NCBI GenBank assembly: GCA_902577905.1
Contig: CACHAQ010000011.1
Location: 1 to 42,813 of the forward strand
Direction of reading: 5' to 3'
Length of the DNA: 42,813 nucleotides
Origin: an uncultured Alphaproteobacteria bacterium
GTDB taxonomy: Bacteria; Pseudomonadota; Alphaproteobacteria; HIMB59; GCA-002718135
The position numbers were made by a program, and so were the translations under genes. Shown one piece after another: positions 37,775-42,813 of the stretch; positions within the stretch are counted from its first letter, which is position 1, and the number at the start of each line of letters is the position of its first letter. Under the pieces are notes generated by a model. The model had not been told where the DNA came from, searched no databases, and saw only the letters and a list, made by a program, of their open reading frames with translations.

Positions 37775-38208
37775 TGAAATTAGATATTCAAGCAATTAGG
37801 AAACTCATACCTCATAGAGAGCCTTTTTTATTTCTTGATACTTGTGAAATAATTGTTCCTGGCGAGCACGGGAAATCAGAAAAGTTTTTTTCTTCAAATG
37901 AATATTTCTTTAAGGGACATTTTCCTAATAATCCAATAGTTCCTGGAGTAATTATTATTGAAGCAATGGCACAAACAGCAGGAGTAGTCGTCTCATACAA
38001 ACTTAGAGAATATGAAGAAAAGTCAGTTTTATTTATGAGTGTAAATAAAGCAAAGTTCAGAAAACCAATTCTTCCAAATGATACAGTATCATTTCAAGTA
38101 AAATTTATTAATAGTGTTAGAGATGTTTATAAATTTGAAGGAACTTGCTATAAAGGTGATACCAAGGTTAGTGAAGCAGAGTTTTCAGCTATGATTACTT
38201 ATAAGTAA
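37774..38208 (+). CDS. fabZ: 3-hydroxyacyl-[acyl-carrier-protein] dehydratase FabZ
   Basis: FabZ dehydrates 3-hydroxyacyl-ACP in fatty acid elongation and so competes with LpxA and LpxD for hydroxyacyl-ACP. The 144 residues form a hot-dog fold. The catalytic residues are His49 and Glu63, in GHFPNNPIVPGVIIIEAMAQ. The N-terminal IPHREPFLFLD is typical. It stands between lpxD and lpxA, the standard place, and is followed by 57 AT-rich bases in which I see no convincing terminator or promoter. Confidence 0.97.
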   Translation: MKLDIQAIRKLIPHREPFLFLDTCEIIVPGEHGKSEKFFSSNEYFFKGHFPNNPIVPGVIIIEAMAQTAGVVVSYKLREYEEKSVLFMSVNKAKFRKPILPNDTVSFQVKFINSVRDVYKFEGTCYKGDTKVSEAEFSAMITYK

Positions 38209-38265
38209 TATTTAGAAATATATTATTAATTTAAAGTTATATTTTGATAATTTAAAAGAATAATT

Positions 38266-39051
38266 ATGATACACCCGTCAGCTGTTGTTTCCAAAAATGC
38301 AGAAATTCATGAAACTACTTATATCGGTCCTTTCTGTATAATTGGAGATGGAGTAAAAATTGGAAAAAATAATCACTTTATTTCGCATGTTTCTATTGTT
38401 GGAGATACAAGTATAGAACACAATAATATTTTTTATCCATTTTGCTCAATTGGATCTGAACCTCAAGATTTAAAATATAATAAAGAAAAAAGTTTTCTTA
38501 AAATTGGAAGTAATAATAAATTTAGAGAAAATGTTACTGTCAACCCCGGAACCTCTGGTGGAGGACTTAATACTGTTATTTGTGACAATTGTTTGTTTAT
38601 GGTAGGTTCACACATTGCACATGATTGTATAATTAAATCAAATGTAATTTTAGCAAATAATGCAACCCTTGCTGGACATGTAGAAATTGATAATAATGCA
38701 ATTTTAGGAGGAAACTCAGCAATACATCAATTTGTTAGAATAGGAAAATATTCTATGATTGGAGGTATGAGTGGTGTTGAAAAAGATATAATTCCATATG
38801 GTTTATATACCGGAATAAGAGAGAATTTAAAAAACTTAAACCTCATTGGTTTAAAAAGAAAAGGCTTAACATCTAATACAATCAATGAAATTAAAAATCT
38901 CATAAATATAATTTTTGATAAAAATGATACAATTGAAAGTAATATTAAAAACAATATTGTTGAAAGTTCTGAAATTATAGAAATCAAGGAAGTAATTGAA
39001 TTTCTGAACTCTAAATCAAAAAGAGGTATTGCTACTTTTGAAAATGATTAA
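38266..39051 (+). CDS. lpxA: UDP-N-acetylglucosamine acyltransferase
   Basis: LpxA transfers a hydroxyacyl chain to the 3-position of UDP-GlcNAc, the first step of lipid A synthesis, in the cytoplasm. The 261 residues comprise a left-handed beta-helix with hexapeptide repeats, then a helical C-terminal domain. The catalytic histidine is about His119 in HIAHDCII. GSEPQDLKY, NPGTSGGG and NATLAGHVEI are conserved. It is preceded by 57 bases, so a local promoter is possible although none is clear. It overlaps lpxI by eight bases. Confidence 0.97.
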   Translation: MIHPSAVVSKNAEIHETTYIGPFCIIGDGVKIGKNNHFISHVSIVGDTSIEHNNIFYPFCSIGSEPQDLKYNKEKSFLKIGSNNKFRENVTVNPGTSGGGLNTVICDNCLFMVGSHIAHDCIIKSNVILANNATLAGHVEIDNNAILGGNSAIHQFVRIGKYSMIGGMSGVEKDIIPYGLYTGIRENLKNLNLIGLKRKGLTSNTINEIKNLINIIFDKNDTIESNIKNNIVESSEIIEIKEVIEFLNSKSKRGIATFEND

Positions 39052-39856
39052 AATAGGAATTATTGCTGGAGATGGTAATTTACCTCTTTATATTGGAAAA
39101 TCATTATTAAGTAAAAATTATGATGTTACTTTCTTATCTTTAAATAATAAAAATAATAAATTGTATAAAAACTATCATGTTGTAAATTTAGATATCTTAT
39201 CAGTAAAAAAAATCTTTAAAGTTTTAGATTCAAATAAAATAAAAAATATAATATTTGCAGGCAGCATAAAAAGACCTGGTATTAAAGATTTAGGTTTTGA
39301 TTTGCAGACATTGTTACTTGCTAAAAATCTTTTATTAGAAAAAAAAGGTGACAATAATTTATTAATGAGTTTAAAAAAATATTTTGAAACTAAAGGATAT
39401 ATTTTTTTTAATTGGACTAAATATTGCAAGGAATTATTTTCAACTGAAATAAATTTAACAAAAATTAAGCCTTCTAAAAATGCAATTCTAAATTTAAAAA
39501 AAGCAAAATCAATATATCAAATTTATAAAAAATTAGATGTTGGTCAGGCTATGATAATTCAAAATCAATTAGTTTTAGGATTAGAGGCTATAGAAGGAAC
39601 AGATGAATTGTTAAAAAGATGTAAAGAATATAAAAGAAAAGATGATAATGGTGTACTATTTAAATTTGCAAAACAAAACCAAAGTAATCTAATTGATATT
39701 CCTTTAATTGGCATAGATACTATGAAAAATTTAAAAAAATATAATTATGAAGGTGTATTTTTGCAAAAAAATAAGTGTTTAATTTTAGATAAGAAAAAAA
39801 TTATTGATTATACTAGTCAAAATAATTTATTTATCTCATCAGTCGATCTAAATTGA
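39044..39856 (+). CDS. lpxI: UDP-2,3-diacylglucosamine pyrophosphatase LpxI
   Basis: LpxI (formerly DUF1009) hydrolyses UDP-2,3-diacylglucosamine to lipid X, replacing LpxH in alphaproteobacteria. From ATG 39044 it has 270 residues. The N-terminus IKIGIIAGDGNLPLYI is typical, as are VDVGQAMIIQN-type sequence (here LDVGQAMIIQNQLVLGLEAIEGTD, with ALEAIEGTD as the family core) and PLIGIDTM near the C-terminus. A TTG at 39029 is open upstream, but the ATG fits the family start. It overlaps lpxA by eight bases and lpxB by four (TTGA). Confidence 0.94.
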   Translation: MIKIGIIAGDGNLPLYIGKSLLSKNYDVTFLSLNNKNNKLYKNYHVVNLDILSVKKIFKVLDSNKIKNIIFAGSIKRPGIKDLGFDLQTLLLAKNLLLEKKGDNNLLMSLKKYFETKGYIFFNWTKYCKELFSTEINLTKIKPSKNAILNLKKAKSIYQIYKKLDVGQAMIIQNQLVLGLEAIEGTDELLKRCKEYKRKDDNGVLFKFAKQNQSNLIDIPLIGIDTMKNLKKYNYEGVFLQKNKCLILDKKKIIDYTSQNNLFISSVDLN

Positions 39857-40980
39857 AAAAAATAAAAATTTTTGTTTGTTGCACAGAACAATCTGGTGAA
39901 AATATTTGCTCAAATATTTTATCAAGAATGAATATTGATAAATACCAATTTGATGGAGTTTGTGGCAAACAATCTGAAAAATATATTTCTAATAAAATTT
40001 ATGATTTATCAGAATTTAAATCTATAGGGTTTTTTGAAATAATACTTTCAATTTCAAAATATTTAAAAATGATAAGAAGATTAAAAAACTATATTATTAA
40101 AAATGATTATGATTTGGTTTTAACTATAGACTCACCAGATTTTAATTATAATCTTGTAAACCAATTAAGAAAATCAAATTTTAATAATAAAGTAATACAT
40201 GTAGTTGCCCCAACTGTTTGGGCTTGGAGATCATATAGGGCAAGAAAATTTGCAAATATTTTTGATGAAATTTTTTTATTATTTAATTTTGAAAAAAAAT
40301 ATTTCAATTTTAATAAGATAAATAAAACTTTTATTGGGCATCCAATTTTTCATATTAACAAAAGAGAGAATAAAGGAAAATATAAGTATCTTTCTTTTTT
40401 ACCAGGTAGTAGACAAAATGAAGTATTAAAGCTTATAAAATATTTCAGTTATATTGAAAAATATATATCTAAGAATAATATAAATTATAAAATATTTATT
40501 CCAACCTTGCCTCATCTTGTCACTTTAATTAAAGAAAATACTAAGCAATGGAAAACTGAGACTATAATTTCAACTGATATGAGTAAATTTGATGAATATT
40601 ATGAAGATGTTTATTTAAGTATAACGTGCTCCGGTACTGCCTCTTTAGAAATTGCCAAAAGGAATATTCCTCAAATAGTAATCTATAAACTTAATTATTT
40701 CACAGAAATTTTAATTAAGCCGTTTGTAAGAGTGAAATATGCAAATCTTATAAATATTATAAGTAATCAAATGATTATTCCAGAAGTTGTTAATTCAAAC
40801 TTAAATGAAAATAAATTATTAAATATTTTTCTAAATTTATTAAACGATAGAAAAAAACAACAAACTCAAATCAATTCAATTAATATGTATCTTAAAGAAA
40901 TTGTTAATGATTTTAGTCCTTATGATGTGAGTGTAAATAGAATAAATAAGGTAATTAATCCTTCTTCCAAAGCCAATTAA
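39853..40980 (+). CDS. lpxB: lipid-A-disaccharide synthase
   Basis: LpxB joins lipid X and UDP-2,3-diacylglucosamine to make the lipid A disaccharide; it is a peripheral membrane GT-B enzyme of family GT19. The 375 residues have the normal length. The N-terminal motif reads TEQSGEN, diverged from the usual GEASGD but keeping Glu, Ser and Gly. [31 protein letters not shown] and [10 protein letters not shown] are typical. The start is TTG overlapping the lpxI stop. Its last 26 bases overlap the 3' end of gltA on the other strand. Confidence 0.95.
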   Translation: MKKIKIFVCCTEQSGENICSNILSRMNIDKYQFDGVCGKQSEKYISNKIYDLSEFKSIGFFEIILSISKYLKMIRRLKNYIIKNDYDLVLTIDSPDFNYNLVNQLRKSNFNNKVIHVVAPTVWAWRSYRARKFANIFDEIFLLFNFEKKYFNFNKINKTFIGHPIFHINKRENKGKYKYLSFLPGSRQNEVLKLIKYFSYIEKYISKNNINYKIFIPTLPHLVTLIKENTKQWKTETIISTDMSKFDEYYEDVYLSITCSGTASLEIAKRNIPQIVIYKLNYFTEILIKPFVRVKYANLINIISNQMIIPEVVNSNLNENKLLNIFLNLLNDRKKQQTQINSINMYLKEIVNDFSPYDVSVNRINKVINPSSKAN

Positions 40981-42313
40981 AAATTGATTTTTTTTCTCTA
41001 GAAGATTCAACTTGATAAGGTCTAGCTTTATAACCAGTGTATAATTGACGAGGTCTGCCAATTTTATTAATAGGATCTTCTATCATTTCTTTCCATTGTG
41101 ATATCCATCCTACAGTTCTTCCTATTGCAAATAGTACTGTAAACATGCTTGTAGGGAAACCTAAAGCTTTTAGAATTATGCCTGAATAGAAATCTACATT
41201 TGGGAATAATTTTTTACTAATAAAATATTCATCTTTAAGAGCTATTTTTTCTAATTCTATTGCAATTTTAAGCAATGGATCATCTTGCATATTTAATTCT
41301 TCTAAAACCTCATGCGCACTTTCTTTCATCACAGTGGCTCTTGGATCATAGTTTTTATAAACTCTATGCCCAAAACCCATTAATCTAAAAGAGTCATTTT
41401 TATCTTTAGCTTTATCTATAAATTTTTGTATATTTGATACATCACCAATCTCTTCTAACATTTTAATTACTGCTTCATTAGCTCCACCATGAGCTGGTCC
41501 CCATAAAGATGCAATACCAGCAGCAATACACGCAAAAGGGTTTGCGCCCGAAGAACCTGCCAATCTTACTGTTGAGGTGGATGCATTTTGTTCATGATCA
41601 GCATGTAATGTAAAAAATCTATCCATTGCTCTAACAATTTTTGGACTCACCTTGTAATCTTCTGATGGTACAGAAAATGTCATGTATAAAAAATTTTCAG
41701 CATAAGAAAGGTCATTTCTTGGATAAACAAATGGTTGACCAATGGAATATTTATAAGCCATCGCACCTATTGTGGGAATTTTTGCTATTAATCTATGACA
41801 CGCAATCATTCTTTGATTAATGTCTGAAAAATCAGTACTGTCATGATAAAAGGCCGAAAGGGCACCAACAACACCTACCATAATTGCCATAGGGTGCGCA
41901 TCTCTTCGAAAACCCCTGTATAAATTTACTAGTTGCTCATGCAGCATTGTATGATTGGTTATTACATCTTTAAATTTCTGCTTATCTTCAGGAGATGGTA
42001 ATTCACCGTGCAGTAAAAGATAACAAACTTCAAGAAATTCACTTTTTGAGGCTAAGTCATGAATATCATATCCCCTATGACGTAAAATTCCTTTTTCACC
42101 ATCTATGTAAGTTATTCCTGATTCACATGACGCAGTTGAAGTAAAACCTGGATCAAAAGTAAATAAACCTGTTTCTTGATAAAGTTTACGAATATCCAAA
42201 ACATTTGGACCATCTTTACTTTCAATAAGTGGAATTTGATACGATTTACCACTCTCATTGTTGAATAGAGTAAACTGTTTATCGTTAACTTTTTTATCTT
42301 CGTAATCAGCCAT
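40955..42313 (-). CDS. gltA: citrate synthase
   Basis: GltA condenses oxaloacetate and acetyl-CoA into citrate at the entry of the TCA cycle. The 452 residues are of the type II, hexameric kind. The N-terminal beta-domain ([18 protein letters not shown]) is followed by [16 protein letters not shown] sequence (here [13 protein letters not shown]), [10 protein letters not shown], the catalytic histidines in [11 protein letters not shown] and [13 protein letters not shown], and the catalytic aspartate in NVDFYSG. It is encoded convergently to lpxB and separated from gltX by two bases, so it is probably expressed from the gltX promoter outside this window. Confidence 0.98.
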   Translation of the reverse strand: MADYEDKKVNDKQFTLFNNESGKSYQIPLIESKDGPNVLDIRKLYQETGLFTFDPGFTSTASCESGITYIDGEKGILRHRGYDIHDLASKSEFLEVCYLLLHGELPSPEDKQKFKDVITNHTMLHEQLVNLYRGFRRDAHPMAIMVGVVGALSAFYHDSTDFSDINQRMIACHRLIAKIPTIGAMAYKYSIGQPFVYPRNDLSYAENFLYMTFSVPSEDYKVSPKIVRAMDRFFTLHADHEQNASTSTVRLAGSSGANPFACIAAGIASLWGPAHGGANEAVIKMLEEIGDVSNIQKFIDKAKDKNDSFRLMGFGHRVYKNYDPRATVMKESAHEVLEELNMQDDPLLKIAIELEKIALKDEYFISKKLFPNVDFYSGIILKALGFPTSMFTVLFAIGRTVGWISQWKEMIEDPINKIGRPRQLYTGYKARPYQVESSREKKSIFNWLWKKD

Positions 42314-42315
42314 AT

Positions 42316-42813
42316 TTAATTATCTCTATATTGATTTAATCTATCAATAGTATCTTTTTTACCTAATATTACAAAAATATCAGAAATTGAAGGCCCTTGA
42401 TAGGAATTTATTAATAAAAATCTAATTGGTTTACCTAAAATGGGGAATTTAATTTTATTATTTTTTAAAAAATCATTAATTACATTTTGAATATTATCTC
42501 TATTCCAATCATTTATTTCTCTAATTAAATTTAAAAATTCTTTAAAAATACTACCAAATTCTGAGGTCAGTTTTTCTGTCTTATTTATTTTATAATTTTC
42601 ATCAAAATAAACTTTAATTGTATCATTCAAATCACTGAGTTTTTTGATATCTTTTTTATAAACATTAAAAATATTTTTCATTTTTGTCTCATCTTTTTGT
42701 AGATATTTATTTAATTCAACATCACTTTCACAAAATTTTATGTATTCTTCTATTCCGTTTTCTTTTCTTAAATAAAAATTATTAAAAAAATCTAATTTAT
42801 CAAAACTAAATAT
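42316..42813 (-). CDS. gltX: glutamyl-tRNA synthetase, C-terminal part cut by window edge
   Basis: The reading frame is open on the minus strand from the window edge at 42813 to the stop at 42316, giving 165 C-terminal residues. It belongs to the anticodon-binding region of GluRS: the visible start [15 protein letters not shown] resembles the linker after the catalytic core, and the end [27 protein letters not shown] matches the conserved C-terminal stretch. The catalytic HIGH and KMSKS motifs would lie outside the window. The internal Met at 42681 is not the start. Order gltX-gltA-lpxB is common in alphaproteobacteria. Assignment is from the C-terminus and context, so paralogous GluRS/GluQRS-type enzymes cannot be told apart. 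Confidence 0.85.
   Translation of the reverse strand: MFSFDKLDFFNNFYLRKENGIEEYIKFCESDVELNKYLQKDETKMKNIFNVYKKDIKKLSDLNDTIKVYFDENYKINKTEKLTSEFGSIFKEFLNLIREINDWNRDNIQNVINDFLKNNKIKFPILGKPIRFLLINSYQGPSISDIFVILGKKDTIDRLNQYRDN

Noticed and set aside
39029..39043. TTG start for lpxI at 39029
   Set aside because: ATG 39044 gives the typical IAGDGNLP start near the N-terminus.
42682..42813. Possible gene start of gltX at the Met codon near 42681
   Set aside because: The frame continues open to the window edge with a GluRS-like sequence, so the Met is internal and the gene is truncated by the window.
1..42813. CRISPR arrays, insertion sequences, phage genes or foreign islands
   Set aside because: No regularly spaced repeats, transposase or integrase motifs, or shift in base composition seen; genes are nearly contiguous and all recognisable.

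Overview
The window is one contiguous piece of chromosome from an AT-rich (roughly 30% G+C by eye, not computed), highly compacted alphaproteobacterium. The gene order is alphaproteobacterial: clpP-clpX-lon-hupB-tRNAs-nuoA..N, then birA-coaX-rnj-DUF1467-proS-lolC-lolD-dnaE, then rpsB-tsf-pyrH-frr-uppS-cdsA-dxr-bamA-ompH-lpxD-fabZ-lpxA-lpxI-lpxB, meeting gltX-gltA head-on. Alphaproteobacterial marks include the short ProRS, the DUF1467 protein, LpxI rather than LpxH, RNase J and the NuoE C-terminal tail. Base composition, very short spacers and overlapping genes suggest a streamlined marine lineage such as SAR11 or HIMB59-like bacteria. A Rickettsiales-type genome is less likely because lipid A, NDH-1 and biosynthetic genes are intact. 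The lineage assignment is inference.

Layout: (1) 1-4549: proteostasis and nucleoid genes (ClpP, truncated by the window edge; ClpX; Lon; HU). (2) 4569-4759: a strong hairpin followed at once by tRNA-Val(UAC) and tRNA-Asp(GUC). (3) 4859-18634: the complete 14-gene NADH:quinone oxidoreductase operon with no accessory ORFs inserted. (4) 18638-28654: biotin ligase, type III pantothenate kinase, RNase J, a small membrane protein, ProRS, the LolCD lipoprotein exporter and the replicative polymerase DnaE, mostly joined by overlaps of 1-11 bases. (5) 28655-28752: the longest spacer in the co-directional block, holding a structured rpsB leader. (6) 28753-32292: translation genes (S2, EF-Ts, UMP kinase, RRF) and UppS. 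(7) 32282-40980: envelope biogenesis (CDP-diglyceride, isoprenoid, BamA/Skp and lipid A genes). (8) 40955-42813, minus strand: citrate synthase and the C-terminal part of glutamyl-tRNA synthetase.

How it works together: NDH-1 feeds the respiratory chain from NADH made by the TCA cycle (GltA). UppS, CdsA and Dxr supply undecaprenyl carrier, CDP-diacylglycerol and isoprenoid precursors. LpxA, LpxD, LpxI, LpxB and FabZ build lipid A, BamA and Skp assemble outer-membrane proteins, and LolCD exports lipoproteins. Everything from 4859 to 40980 is on the + strand with almost no spacers.

I found no mobile element, CRISPR array, phage gene or obviously foreign island, and no stretch over 300 bases lacks a gene. 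I do not see a new multi-gene system. The points most worth checking are the putative pseudoknotted rpsB leader, the absence of rseP between dxr and bamA, the hairpin abutting the tRNA pair, and unusual substitutions in UppS, CdsA and the BamA C-terminus.
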